From assembly GCF_027925385.1 (NCBI RefSeq), contig NZ_AP027142.1:1842001-1906000 (forward strand): 64,000 nucleotides of DNA, read 5' to 3'. This DNA comes from Methylocystis iwaonis (GTDB lineage: Bacteria > Pseudomonadota > Alphaproteobacteria > Rhizobiales > Beijerinckiaceae). The notes below the pieces were generated by a model that had not been told where the DNA came from, made no database searches, and saw only the letters and a program-made list of their open reading frames with translations. The translations under genes and the position numbers were made by a program. Of this stretch, positions 7,993-16,704 are shown piece by piece. The number at the start of each line of letters is the position of its first letter. The first letter of the stretch is position 1.

Positions 7993-8918
7993 AGCGTCAC
8001 CTCCATGCCGTCCGCGCCGACCTCCCAGCCTGCCGCCTGCACGGCGGCGCGCTGCGTCGAGTTTGCGTCGAGGACCGGATTCGAATTGTTGATGTGCACG
8101 TAGATTTTGCGCGCGACGTCGAGCGGCGCGAAGCCGGCCATCGAACCGTCCTCGCCGCTCATGTTGACATGGCCCATGCGCGAGCCGGTCTTGCCCATGA
8201 GACCTTGCTCGATCATCTCGTTCTCGTGGAACAGCGTGCCGTCGAAGAAGACGAGCGCGGCGCCCCGCAGGCGATTGGCGAGCGGCGCGTCGATCTTGGC
8301 GCAGCCAGGGATGTAGAAAAAGGATTTGCCGGTCTTCGTCTCGTTGACTTCGAGGCCCAGCGTATCGCCTGCCGAGGTGCCGAAATTCGGCGCGTTCTGG
8401 TCTTCGAGATAGAGCGCGATCTTGCCCGGCACGGGGAAGGCGCGGATCGAAAGACCGAGATCGACGCCGGCGCCTGTGAGCGGGGTCGCCTCGTCCATAT
8501 GCAATTCGTTGCGCGGCACGAGCTGCGTCTGCAGGATCGTGAAGATCGGATTGGCCGCCAGCGCCTGCAGAACGCGGTCGGCGGCGTAGACGCTGAAGGG
8601 CTGCGCTTCGCGCAGGTTCAACAAGCCGGCGACGTGATCGACGTCGCCATTGGTGAGCGCAACGGCTTTGATCGGACTGGCGCGCACGGGATCGCCTTCA
8701 GCCGGCGCAAGGGCGGGCGCGGCGGCGATCTGCTCACGCAGATCAGGCGAGGCGTTGAGCAAAACCCAATTGGCGCCGTCGGCGCTTACGGCGAGCGACG
8801 ATTGCGTGCGCGGCGTAAAGCCCGGCGCGCGAGCGCGCACCGCGCGGCAATTCGCGCAATTGCAGTTCCACTGCGGGAAACCGCCGCCGGCGCCCGAGCC
8901 CAGGATTCTGATCCGCAT
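7989..8918 (-). CDS. pqqB: PQQ biosynthesis protein PqqB
   Basis: 309-residue metallo-beta-lactamase-fold protein acting as a hydroxylase on the cross-linked PqqA-derived intermediate in PQQ biosynthesis. The N-terminus RIRILGSGAGGGFPQWNCNC is the family hallmark, including the Cys pair. Later motifs are NGDVDHVAGLLNLREAQPF and FFDGTLFHENEM. The ATG at 8918 is used because PqqB proteins normally begin at this point; the frame is open to 8981. It is the first gene of pqqB-pqqC-pqqDE. No pqqA is visible directly upstream; repeat C1 lies there instead. Confidence 0.95.
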   Translation of the reverse strand: MRIRILGSGAGGGFPQWNCNCANCRAVRARAPGFTPRTQSSLAVSADGANWVLLNASPDLREQIAAAPALAPAEGDPVRASPIKAVALTNGDVDHVAGLLNLREAQPFSVYAADRVLQALAANPIFTILQTQLVPRNELHMDEATPLTGAGVDLGLSIRAFPVPGKIALYLEDQNAPNFGTSAGDTLGLEVNETKTGKSFFYIPGCAKIDAPLANRLRGAALVFFDGTLFHENEMIEQGLMGKTGSRMGHVNMSGEDGSMAGFAPLDVARKIYVHINNSNPVLDANSTQRAAVQAAGWEVGADGMEVTL

Positions 8919-9000
8919 CGCGTCTACAGCGCTTCCTAACGAGCGCCGTTCTCCCTTGTGAGAGCAATCGGGCGAACGCAATCTGTCTCGCTCGGGCGCC

Positions 9001-9111
9001 CACTACCTCCCCTTTACGGGGAGGTCGGCGGTCGTAGACCGCCGGGTGGGGTTCTCTCCGCGATGACAGTGGTTGGGGCTTGCCCCACCCGACCCGTACA
9101 GGGGAGGGATG
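9001..9111. repeat. Interspersed palindromic repeat, family C copy 1
   Basis: About 110 bp element with outer arms cctcccctttacggggagg and a degenerate partner near acaggggaggg, plus inner ggtggggt/accccacc-like arms. It lies in the space between pqqB and the divergent lipoprotein gene. Better preserved copies are at 15262 and 16875. Confidence 0.8.
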
Positions 9112-9365
9112 GGATCGCGCCCGGCGTTCAGCCAATTGCCCAGTCTTCTTTTGGGCGCGCACTATGCACCCTCGGCGCGGCCGCGCAAGTGCGGCATATG
9201 TTCGCCTTTGTTTAACCTATCTTCGCAACTTTGCCTCGGGACCGCGGGCCGACTCGCCCCGCTTTCGTCGCTTTCTCGCGTAAGAAGGAAAGCGCCGGGC
9301 CAAGGCTTCGCATCGCACCACCTCTCTTACGGGAAACTTTCCCGGCTGCGCCGGATCGAACCACT

Positions 9366-10532
9366 TTGCGCATCACGCTTCCGCTTTCGACCCTCCTCGC
9401 CGCGACGCTGCTCTCAGGCTGCGTCTCCGACGGCATGCGCGCCGTTGACGGCCATTGGACCAACGCCGTCTCGATGGTCTCGGGCCCGCAGGGCGAGCCC
9501 AATCGCATCCCGCTCTTCGTCGCTTCGACACGGCGCGGGGAGGGCGCGACTGACGACGGGCGTGCGCATTTCTCTCTCACCGCCATCGGCGTGCCGCAAA
9601 ACCATCGCCCCGGCGCGGTGGAGCGGCCGAGCTTCGGCGGCGCGGACAAGAGCCGCCATTTCACCGTGCTCTCCAAGCGTAACATGGACGAGGAGGAGTT
9701 CTACGGCGAGCTTGCCGCTCATGTCTCCGGCCGCATCGGCGTCTCGCGCGACATTCTGCTCTATGTGCACGGCTTCAACACCAGCCATGACGAGGCGCGG
9801 TTCCGCCTTGCCCAAGTCGTGGCCGATGGCGGCTTTTCCGGCGTCCCGACGCTTTTCTCCTGGAATTCACGTGGCGGGCTCTTCAACTACGAGTCCGACA
9901 AGGAAGCCGCGACCGTCTCGCGCGACGCGCTCGAGAAGGTGGTGCTCTCGCTCGCCAGGACGCCTGGGGTAGGGCGCATTCACATCCTCGCCCATTCCAT
10001 GGGCTCCTGGCTCACCATGGAGACGCTGCGCGGCATCGCGCTCTCGGGCCACCCCGATCTCGACGGCAAGCTCGGCGAGGTGATGCTCGCCAATCCCGAC
10101 ATCGACCTGAACGTCTTCCGTCAGCAGGTCGCGCGGCTCGATCCGCATCGCGTCTCGATTTTCGTCGCCAACAACGACCGCGCCTTGTCGCTTTCTTCGC
10201 GGATCGCCGGCGACCGGCCGCGGCTCGGCGCGATGGACCCCGCGAAGCCGCAGGATAAGGCCGAGATCGACCGGCTCGGCGTGGCCGTGCATGATATTTC
10301 GTCCTTCTCGACGGACTTCATCGGCCATGGCGCCTTCGCCGAGGCGCCCGATGTGGTGCGAAAGATCGGCGCGCATATCGCCGCGCCGCGCGTTCAGGAC
10401 GCGGACAAGCAGGCGATCCCGGATTTCAGGGGCGAGGATACGGGAGCCACCACCGTTCCGCAGACCCCGCCGCCTCCGGGGGCCGTCCAGAAAGTCGAGA
10501 CATCGCCGCTGCCGCCGGTTGCGGGGCGGTGA
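9366..10532 (+). CDS. DUF900-type alpha/beta-hydrolase lipoprotein
   Basis: 388-residue predicted lipoprotein esterase. With the TTG start at 9366 the protein begins as a clean lipoprotein signal peptide ending in the lipobox LLSGC; a more upstream TTG at 9231 would add 45 residues with no signal-peptide character. The hydrolase core has the oxyanion strand ILLYVHGFN, FSWNSRG, the nucleophile elbow HILAHSMGSWL and a candidate acid in ANPDIDLNVF. The C-terminal about 40 residues are Pro/Thr-rich. This matches DUF900 (COG4782) proteins, for which substrates are unknown. It stands alone, facing the IS element. Confidence 0.85.
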   Translation: MRITLPLSTLLAATLLSGCVSDGMRAVDGHWTNAVSMVSGPQGEPNRIPLFVASTRRGEGATDDGRAHFSLTAIGVPQNHRPGAVERPSFGGADKSRHFTVLSKRNMDEEEFYGELAAHVSGRIGVSRDILLYVHGFNTSHDEARFRLAQVVADGGFSGVPTLFSWNSRGGLFNYESDKEAATVSRDALEKVVLSLARTPGVGRIHILAHSMGSWLTMETLRGIALSGHPDLDGKLGEVMLANPDIDLNVFRQQVARLDPHRVSIFVANNDRALSLSSRIAGDRPRLGAMDPAKPQDKAEIDRLGVAVHDISSFSTDFIGHGAFAEAPDVVRKIGAHIAAPRVQDADKQAIPDFRGEDTGATTVPQTPPPPGAVQKVETSPLPPVAGR

Positions 10533-10536
10533 CGGC

Positions 10537-10594
10537 TGGGGTTCCGAATTCGGGTTAACGAGCGGATGTGTTCCACCGTCATGGCCGCGCTTGT
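10537..10594. repeat. Family E repeat copy 1, left part (split by IS)
   Basis: Left portion of an about 220 bp palindromic repeat. The outer arm includes ccgaattcgggttaacgagc, and the inner arm gtcatggccgcgcttgt stops exactly at the IS left end. The remainder resumes at 11857. Complete copies: 18669 (partly truncated) and 35385. Confidence 0.8.
10590..10594. repeat. Target-site duplication (left) of IS481-type element
   Basis: The five bases cttgt directly precede the left inverted repeat and recur at 11857-11861 directly after the right one, as expected for transposition with a 5 bp staggered cut. Confidence 0.8.
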
Positions 10595-11856
10595 TGTTCA
10601 GTCCGGATAGATGACCGACGGGTGTTCGGGGACATAGCCGACACGTTCACAATGGCTTGGATTGGCAATTTGGAGGGCCGTCCATGCCGTGGCTGGAGGT
10701 GTCGATCGTGGAACAGCGTCGGGAGTTTGTGCGGCTTGCGAGCCAGGAGGGGGCGAACCGTCGGGAACTATGCCGCCGGTTCGGCATACACCCGGATACG
10801 GGTTACAATTGGTTGGCCCGCTGGGCCGAAGGCGAGGCGGGGCTGGCCGATCGCTCCCGCCGGCCGCGCAACAGCCCCTCGCGGAGCGCGGCCGAGACCG
10901 AAGCGCTGGTGCTGTCGGTGCGGGACGACCATCCAGCCTGGGGCGCGCGCAAAATCCGGCGCGTTCTGGAAGAGCGCGGCCACGCCGTTCCCGCCTCTTC
11001 GACCATCCACGTCATATTGAGCCGGCGCGGCCGCATTGTCTTGCCCGCAGGCGCGCCGGGCGGGCCCTATCAGCGCTTCGAGAAGGACGCCCCCAATCAG
11101 CTCTGGCAGATGGACTTCAAAGGTTGGGTCAAGCTCGCCGACGGCCGCCGCTGCCACCCTTTGACCATCGTCGATGATCACTCCCGCTTTGCGCCTTGCC
11201 TCAAAGCCTGTGGGAATCAACAAGGTTCGACAGTTCAAGGCCATCTGACGACGACTTTCGAACGCTATGGTTTGCCCGACGCTCTGTTCGTCGATAACGG
11301 CGCGCCGTGGGGGGACGCCTCGGGCCATTGGACGGCCTTACGGCTCTGGCTTTTGAAGCTGGGCGTTAAAGTCATCTACTCCCGGCCCTATCACCCGCAA
11401 GGCCGCGGCAAGAACGAGCGCTTCCATCGCACCCTCAAGGCGGAAGTCTTCGCCAAGCGCTTCGCCGACCAAGCCCAGGTCCAGCGCGCCTTCGACGCTT
11501 GGCGCGAGGTCTATAATTTCGAACGCCCCCATGAAGCCCTGGGCCAGAAGCCTCCCGCCAGCCGCTATCGCCCAAGCCCGCGGCCGATGCCAAAGCGCCT
11601 GCCCGCGCCCGAATATGACGAAGGCGAGATCTTGCGCATCGTGCCGCGCTCCAAAGACTACATCAGCTTCAAGGGCCGTCTGTGGAAAGTGCCTCAAGCC
11701 TTTCGGGGAGAGCGCCTGGCCATCCGCCCCCGCGACAAGGACGGCCAATTCGCCATCTGCTTCGCCTCGCACTTGATCGCAACCATCGACTTGACCGAAC
11801 CCGAAGGCGTCGGTCATGTCTCCGAACATATGTCGGCTATGTCCCCGGACTGAACA
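10595..11856 (+). mobile_element. IS481-family insertion sequence, intact
   Basis: 1262 bp element bounded by perfect 12 bp terminal inverted repeats tgttcagtccgg (10595-10606) and ccggactgaaca (11845-11856). Subterminal sequences on both sides repeat the ggacatagccgac and tgttcgg motifs, probably extra transposase sites. It encodes one full-length transposase and is flanked by the 5 bp direct repeat cttgt. The intact frame, perfect ends and duplication suggest a recent insertion. Confidence 0.9.
10684..11853 (+). CDS. IS481-family DDE transposase
   Basis: 389-residue transposase. An N-terminal helix-turn-helix (ANRRELCRRFGIHPDTGYNW) binds the ends. An rve-type RNase H core follows, with the catalytic triad candidates in WQMDFKGW (D), LFVDNGAPW (D) and GRGKNERFHRTL (E). 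A C-terminal beta-domain (YISFKGRLWKVP) is common in this family. The ATG at 10684 lies soon after a TTG in frame at 10657. The stop TGA lies within the right inverted repeat, as is common for compact IS elements. Confidence 0.95.
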   Translation: MPWLEVSIVEQRREFVRLASQEGANRRELCRRFGIHPDTGYNWLARWAEGEAGLADRSRRPRNSPSRSAAETEALVLSVRDDHPAWGARKIRRVLEERGHAVPASSTIHVILSRRGRIVLPAGAPGGPYQRFEKDAPNQLWQMDFKGWVKLADGRRCHPLTIVDDHSRFAPCLKACGNQQGSTVQGHLTTTFERYGLPDALFVDNGAPWGDASGHWTALRLWLLKLGVKVIYSRPYHPQGRGKNERFHRTLKAEVFAKRFADQAQVQRAFDAWREVYNFERPHEALGQKPPASRYRPSPRPMPKRLPAPEYDEGEILRIVPRSKDYISFKGRLWKVPQAFRGERLAIRPRDKDGQFAICFASHLIATIDLTEPEGVGHVSEHMSAMSPD

Positions 11857-12020
11857 CTTGTCGCGGCCATCCACGCCGCGCCGACGCGGCGAGCTGAGAA
11901 CATGAGCGGAACAAACGCCGCTTCTTCTTCCTGCGTGTCGTAACGTCCCGGCGTGGATGCCCGCGACAAGCGCGGGCATGACGCGGCTGCGTAGGCTTTG
12001 TTAACCTGGATTCGGAGCCC
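11857..12020. repeat. Family E repeat copy 1, right part
   Basis: Continuation of the repeat interrupted by the IS: cttgtcgcggccatccacgc, a middle section with ttcttcttcctgcgtgtcg, the other inner palindrome cgcgacaagcgcg, and the outer arm ttaacctggattcggagccc. Joining 10594 to 11862 restores the uninterrupted inner palindrome ccgcgcttgtcgcgg. Confidence 0.8.
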
Positions 12021-12114
12021 TGCGCTGACGGCTGGAAAGGTTGCCTAACGCGCCCCCGCGGCCTATTGGGAAATTCAACTTCTCGCCGCGAAACGCCAAG
12101 GCGCCGGAAAAGCC

Positions 12115-12729
12115 ATGTCCAATGTCACGCTGATCGACAATTACGACAGCTTCACCTTCAATCTGGTCCACTACTTCGGCCAGCTCGGGGCGAATGTCAC
12201 GGTGCATCGCAACGACGCGGTTTCGGTCGCGGAAGTGCTGGCCGGCGCGCCGGACGCCATCGTGCTTTCGCCCGGCCCCTGCACGCCGCACGAGGCGGGC
12301 ATCTGCATGGACCTGATCAGGGCCGCCGCCGAGACCGTGCCGATCTTCGGCGTGTGCCTCGGCCATCAGTCGATCGGCGAGGTTTTCGGCGGCGAGGTGA
12401 TCCGCGCCCCGTTGCCGATCCACGGCAAGATGGCGACGATCCTGCACCACGGCGACGCCGTGTTTCGCGGCATCGAGGGGCCGTTCCAGGCCACGCGCTA
12501 TCATTCGCTCGTCGTCAAGCGTGAAACCTTGCCGGCGTGCTTGCGCGTTACCGCCGAGACGCCTGATGGGCTGATTATGGCGCTCTCGCACAACACGCTG
12601 CCGACCCATGGCGTGCAGTTCCACCCCGAGAGCATCACCTCGCAGCACGGGCACAAGATTTTGCAGAATTTTCTGGACATTGCCGCGGAGTGGAATGCGG
12701 CGCAGCGTGGTCGGGCGAAGGTGGCGTAG
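12115..12729 (+). CDS. trpG: Anthranilate synthase component II (glutamine amidotransferase)
   Basis: 204-residue class I glutamine amidotransferase that supplies ammonia to TrpE for anthranilate formation, the first step of tryptophan synthesis. The catalytic nucleophile is C81 in FGVCLGHQ, with H170 and E172 in FHPES. The N-terminus LIDNYDSFTFNLVHY is the family start. Homologues can also serve p-aminobenzoate synthase (PabA), but the trpD partner downstream favours TrpG. The gap to trpD is filled by repeat D1. Confidence 0.95.
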   Translation: MSNVTLIDNYDSFTFNLVHYFGQLGANVTVHRNDAVSVAEVLAGAPDAIVLSPGPCTPHEAGICMDLIRAAAETVPIFGVCLGHQSIGEVFGGEVIRAPLPIHGKMATILHHGDAVFRGIEGPFQATRYHSLVVKRETLPACLRVTAETPDGLIMALSHNTLPTHGVQFHPESITSQHGHKILQNFLDIAAEWNAAQRGRAKVA

Positions 12730-12845
12730 GGCCCCCTCCCCAACCCTCCCCCGCAAGCGGGAGAGGGAGCAGGCCGTAGCCTTCATCGACAATGCCGATC
12801 GCGAGCGTCCCCTCTCCCGCTTGCGGGGGAGGGACAGGGAGGGGG
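12730..12845. repeat. Interspersed palindromic repeat, family D copy 1
   Basis: About 115 bp with arms ctcccccgcaagcgggagagg and its reverse complement ccctctcccgcttgcggggg near the other end. It fills the 138 bp gap between trpG and trpD. A related, larger copy lies between purM and purN. Confidence 0.85.
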
Positions 12846-12867
12846 CAGCCCCTCGGGCAAACCCTCT

Positions 12868-13887
12868 ATGCAAGACTTCAAACCCTATATCGCCGCCATC
12901 GCCGAAGGCGAGCCGCTCGCCCGCGAGGAGGCGCGCGCCGCTTTCTCTCTCATTTTCGAGGGCGCTGCGACCCCGGCGCAGCTCGGGGCCTTTCTCATGG
13001 GCCTGCGCATGCGCGGCGAGACCGTGGAGGAGATCATCGGCGCGGCGCAGGCGATGCGCGCCGCCATGACCCCGGTCGAGGCGCCGCCCGGCGCGATCGA
13101 CATTGTCGGGACTGGCGGCGACGGCGCCGGCACGTTCAACATCTCGACCCTCGCCGCGATTATCGCCGCCGCCTGCGGCGCAGTCGTCGCCAAGCATGGC
13201 GGCAAGGCGTCTTCCTCGCGCTCTGGCGCTTCAGACGTGCTCGGCGAGCTTTCGGTGAAGGTCGGCATTCCCCCCGCCGCCGCGGCCGCCTGCCTGCGCA
13301 ACGCAGGGATCTGTTTCATGGCCGCGCCGACGCATCACCCGGCGCTGCGCCATGCGGGTCCGGTTCGCGCCGAGCTCGGCGTGCGCACAATCTTCAATCT
13401 GCTCGGGCCGCTGTGCAACCCGGCCCGGGTCGAGCGCCAGGCGCTCGGCGTCTATTCCCGCGATTGGCTCGAGCCGCTGGCGCGCGTGCTGCGCGAGATG
13501 GGCTCACGGCGGGTCTGGCTGCTTCATGGGAGCGACGGCCTCGACGAGGCGACCACCACCGGCGTCACCCATGTGGTCGCGCTGGAATATGGCGCGATCC
13601 GCTCCTTCGACATCACGCCAGAGGATGCGGGCCTGCCGCGCGCCACGACGCAGGAGCTCGTGGGCGGCGATCCCGCCCATAACGCCAAGGCGCTCCGGGC
13701 GGTGCTCGCCGGCGCGCGGAACGCCTATCGCGACATCGCTGCGCTGAATACGGCCGTCGCCCTGGTGGTGGCCGAGCGCGCCGCCGACCTTCGCGAAGGC
13801 GCGGCGCTGGCGGCGAAGGCGCTCGATACGGGCGCGGCGGCGGAAAAGCTCGAAGCGCTGGTCAAGCACTCCAACGCCGCCGTGTAA
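12868..13887 (+). CDS. trpD: Anthranilate phosphoribosyltransferase
   Basis: 339-residue enzyme transferring phosphoribose from PRPP to anthranilate. The glycine-rich PRPP loop [17 protein letters not shown] and the [20 protein letters not shown] segment are diagnostic, as is [10 protein letters not shown]. The gene lies 138 bp after trpG with a repeat between. Downstream, its end is only 9 bp from the end of moeA on the other strand. In many Rhizobiales trpC would follow here in the same direction. Confidence 0.97.
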   Translation: MQDFKPYIAAIAEGEPLAREEARAAFSLIFEGAATPAQLGAFLMGLRMRGETVEEIIGAAQAMRAAMTPVEAPPGAIDIVGTGGDGAGTFNISTLAAIIAAACGAVVAKHGGKASSSRSGASDVLGELSVKVGIPPAAAAACLRNAGICFMAAPTHHPALRHAGPVRAELGVRTIFNLLGPLCNPARVERQALGVYSRDWLEPLARVLREMGSRRVWLLHGSDGLDEATTTGVTHVVALEYGAIRSFDITPEDAGLPRATTQELVGGDPAHNAKALRAVLAGARNAYRDIAALNTAVALVVAERAADLREGAALAAKALDTGAAAEKLEALVKHSNAAV

Positions 13888-13896
13888 TCGCGCGCC

Positions 13897-15114
13897 TTAG
13901 CCGGGCAGGCGCCAAATCCGGCAGGGGGCGCCGGCCAGCAAAGGGGCGTCGCCCGGTTCGCGGATGAGCAGCGCCTGCGACTGCGCCAGTTCCGTCAGCA
14001 GCGAGGAATCCTGCATCGGTTGCGGCGTGGCGATTAGGCGTCCCTCGGCGTCGATGGATAGCCGCGCGCGCATATAATCGCGCCGCCCCTTGTTGGCGGG
14101 CAGGTTCGCGCCGGCGATGGCGGTCTCCGTCGGATCGGCGCCAGCTTTTGGATCGCCCTGCAGCGCGCGGATCAACGGCGCCAGAAACACCAAAGCGCAG
14201 ACGATCGAGGCGACTGGATTGCCCGGCAGGCCGAGAATATGCGCCTCGCCCAGACGGCCTGAGATGAGCGGCTTGCCGGGGCGCATGGCGATCTTCCAGA
14301 AATCCAGCGTCATGCCCTGGCGGGCCAGCGCCGGGCGCAGAAGATCATGATCGCCAACCGAGGCGCCCCCGAGCGTCACGAGAATATCCGCCTTGGCCGC
14401 GCGGGCGAGGCCGATGCCGCGCTCCAGATCGGCGAGATCGTCGCGGAACAGCCCCAGATCGACCACTTCCGCACCCGCGCCTTCGGCGATCGCGCCCACG
14501 GCGAAACTGTTGCAGGCGATGATCTGCGCGGGACCGGGCTCGGCGCCGGGCGGCACAAGCTCGTCGCCGGACGCCAGCAGCGCCACGCGCGGCCGGCGGG
14601 CGATGGGGAGAGCGGGGTGATTCATGGCGGCGGCGAGCGCCAGTTCCGCGGGACCGAGACGGGTTCCGGCGACGAGCCCGGCGGCGCCCGCGCGGAAGTC
14701 GAGGCCCGCCACGCGTATGTGATGGCCCGGCGCTGCGCCCGATTTGGCGCGAATGGCGCCCTCAGCAACGTCGGCGTCTTCCTGCAAGAGGATGGCGTCG
14801 GCGCCGGCCGGCACGGGCGCGCCCGTGAAGATGCGAACGGTTTCGCCGGGGTTCAATGCCGCGGCATAGCCATGCCCGGCGGCGCTTTCGCCGACGAGCT
14901 TCAGCGGTCCTGCGGCGAGGTCGGCGCTCCGCAGCGCATAGCCATCCATGGCCGAGACATCGACCGGCGGCTGCGTGCGCTTGGCGACGAGGTCGCGGGC
15001 GAGCGTGCGGCCGCGCGCTGCGGCGAGCGGCGCTTCTTCCTCGCCGAGAAGGGCGGCCTCAGAGAGAACGCGCGCGAGAGCGTCGTCGACGGAGAGGAGC
15101 TTGTTATCGGCCAT
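13897..15114 (-). CDS. moeA: Molybdopterin molybdenumtransferase MoeA
   Basis: 405-residue enzyme inserting molybdate into adenylylated molybdopterin. Family motifs are PPVDVSAMDGYALR near the N-terminus, PAGADAILLQEDADV, the MoCF domain run LVTLGGASVGDHD, AMRPGKPL and LGLPGNPVAS. Length is typical. It is the last gene of trpC-moaC-moeA on the minus strand. The 302 bp between moaC and moeA hold repeats B2 and C2, so coupling to moaC is loose. Confidence 0.97.
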   Translation of the reverse strand: MADNKLLSVDDALARVLSEAALLGEEEAPLAAARGRTLARDLVAKRTQPPVDVSAMDGYALRSADLAAGPLKLVGESAAGHGYAAALNPGETVRIFTGAPVPAGADAILLQEDADVAEGAIRAKSGAAPGHHIRVAGLDFRAGAAGLVAGTRLGPAELALAAAMNHPALPIARRPRVALLASGDELVPPGAEPGPAQIIACNSFAVGAIAEGAGAEVVDLGLFRDDLADLERGIGLARAAKADILVTLGGASVGDHDLLRPALARQGMTLDFWKIAMRPGKPLISGRLGEAHILGLPGNPVASIVCALVFLAPLIRALQGDPKAGADPTETAIAGANLPANKGRRDYMRARLSIDAEGRLIATPQPMQDSSLLTELAQSQALLIREPGDAPLLAGAPCRIWRLPG

Positions 15115-15150
15115 AGGATTCTCTTTTGCTCGACGATGCGCTGCAGTCTG

Positions 15151-15233
15151 CCGTCATTGCGAGGAGCGAAGCGACGAAGCAATCCAGAGCCCCATCACGG
15201 CTCTGGATTGCTTCGCTTCGCTCGCAATGACGG
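15151..15233. repeat. Interspersed palindromic repeat, family B copy 2
   Basis: About 83 bp copy with ends ccgtcattgcgagg and ctcgcaatgacgg, and inner arms gaagcaatccagag/ctctggattgcttc. It lies in the moaC-moeA gap next to repeat C2. Confidence 0.9.
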
Positions 15234-15261
15234 GCCTTGCGTGAATGCTGGGCGTGAACTC

Positions 15262-15392
15262 ATCCCTCCCCTTTACGGGGAGGGTGGCCCCGCGAAAGCG
15301 GGGTCGGGCGGGGTAAGGCCCCACCACTGTCGTTGCGGCTTGAGCCCCACCCGGCGGCCTTCGGCCGCCGACCTCCCCGTAAAGGGGAGGTA
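15262..15392. repeat. Interspersed palindromic repeat, family C copy 2
   Basis: About 130 bp: outer arms catccctcccctttacgggg and ccccgtaaaggggaggtatg, and inner arms built from ggtggcc/cggcggcc and gcggggtaaggcccc. It lies in the moaC-moeA gap. Confidence 0.9.
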
Positions 15393-15416
15393 TGAGAGGC
15401 TCACAACGCCAGACAG

Positions 15417-15893
15417 TCATTCCCGCCGCCAATCGCCGCTCTTGCCGCCCTCTTTTGAAACAAGCTCAACACCATCGATGCGCATGCCGCGGTCGACGGC
15501 TTTCAGCATGTCGTAGATCGTGAGGCAGGCGACAGAGACCGCGGTCAGCGCCTCCATCTCGACGCCCGTCTTGCCGGTGACGCCCGCCTCGACGTCGACG
15601 CGCAGTCCTGGAAGCGACTCGTCGGGCGTGATCTCTACAGAGACGCTCGACAGGGGCAGGGGGTGGCAGAGCGGAATAAGCTCGCTCGTCTTTTTCGCGG
15701 CCATAATGCCGGCGACGCGCGCGACGCCGAAGACGTCGCCCTTCTTGGCTTGCCCAGCAACGGCGAGCGCCAATGTCTCAGGCGCCATGACCACGCGCCC
15801 GCGCGCCCGGGCGAGGCGTTTCGTATCCGCCTTGGCGGAAACGTCGACCATATGGGCGTCGCCGGTCGCGGAGAGATGGGTGAGCTTGGTCAT
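15417..15893 (-). CDS. moaC: Cyclic pyranopterin monophosphate synthase MoaC
   Basis: 158-residue enzyme completing formation of cyclic pyranopterin monophosphate in molybdenum-cofactor synthesis. Diagnostic motifs are [41 protein letters not shown] and the C-terminal [12 protein letters not shown]. It lies 19 bp after trpC and upstream of moeA on the minus strand. Catalytic Lys/His/Asp residues expected in these motifs are present. Confidence 0.97.
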   Translation of the reverse strand: MTKLTHLSATGDAHMVDVSAKADTKRLARARGRVVMAPETLALAVAGQAKKGDVFGVARVAGIMAAKKTSELIPLCHPLPLSSVSVEITPDESLPGLRVDVEAGVTGKTGVEMEALTAVSVACLTIYDMLKAVDRGMRIDGVELVSKEGGKSGDWRRE

Positions 15894-15912
15894 GCGTCCG
15901 AGAAGGGTTGGC

Positions 15913-16704
15913 TTAGCCGTTCAGCAACTTCCGCGCCGCCGCCTCCACATTGTCCTGCCGCATCAGGCTTTCGCCCACGAGGAAGGTAAAGATGCGGGAC
16001 GTTTCGAGACGCAGGCAGTCGTCGTGCGTTTCGATGCCGCTCTCGGCGACGATGATCTTGTCTTGCGGGATTTTCTCGGCGAGGCGCTCGCTGGTTTCGA
16101 GCGACACCGAGAAATCGTGGAGATTGCGGTTGTTGATGCCGATCAGCCGGGTCTCCAGCGCCAAGGCGCGATCGAGCTCGCGCTCATCATGCACCTCGAC
16201 CAGAACATCCATGCGCAGATCATGGGCGGCGGTGTTAAGGGCCTTCGCCTCTTCATCGCTGACGGCCGCCATGATGATGAGGATGCAGTCCGCGCCATAG
16301 GCGCGGGCCTCGAAGACCTGATAGGGGTCGTAAAGGAAATCCTTGCGGATCGCCGGCAGATGCGCCGCCTTGCGCGCGGCCTCCAGATCCTCGAGCTTGC
16401 CCTGGAAGGACGGCCCATCCGTGAGGACAGACATGCAAGCGGCGCCGGCCTTCTCATAGGCCCGGGCGAGTTTCGGCGGATCGAAGTCGGCGCGGATGAG
16501 GCCCTTCGAGGGGGACGCCTTTTTGATTTCGGCGATGAGGGCGATGCGGCGCTCGTTCAGCTTCGTCTCGATCGCATGCACGAAGCCGCGCGGCGGATCA
16601 TGGTCGCGCACATTGCGCTCCAGCGTCGCGAGCGGCATGCGCACCTTGGCCTCGGAGATTTCGGTGCGCTTATAGGCTTCAATGCGGTCGAGAATATCGG
16701 TCAT
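15913..16704 (-). CDS. trpC: Indole-3-glycerol-phosphate synthase
   Basis: 263-residue TIM barrel catalysing ring closure of CdRP in tryptophan synthesis. Key motifs: [12 protein letters not shown] with the catalytic Lys, [37 protein letters not shown] and [11 protein letters not shown]. It heads the minus-strand block trpC-moaC-moeA; trpG and trpD face it from the other strand. Upstream (16705-17137) is a repeat-containing gap towards psd. Confidence 0.97.
   Translation of the reverse strand: MTDILDRIEAYKRTEISEAKVRMPLATLERNVRDHDPPRGFVHAIETKLNERRIALIAEIKKASPSKGLIRADFDPPKLARAYEKAGAACMSVLTDGPSFQGKLEDLEAARKAAHLPAIRKDFLYDPYQVFEARAYGADCILIIMAAVSDEEAKALNTAAHDLRMDVLVEVHDERELDRALALETRLIGINNRNLHDFSVSLETSERLAEKIPQDKIIVAESGIETHDDCLRLETSRIFTFLVGESLMRQDNVEAAARKLLNG

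Noticed and set aside
9231..9365. Longer start for the DUF900 lipoprotein
   Set aside because: Both candidates are TTG, but only the one at 9366 places a proper lipoprotein signal peptide and lipobox at the N-terminus.
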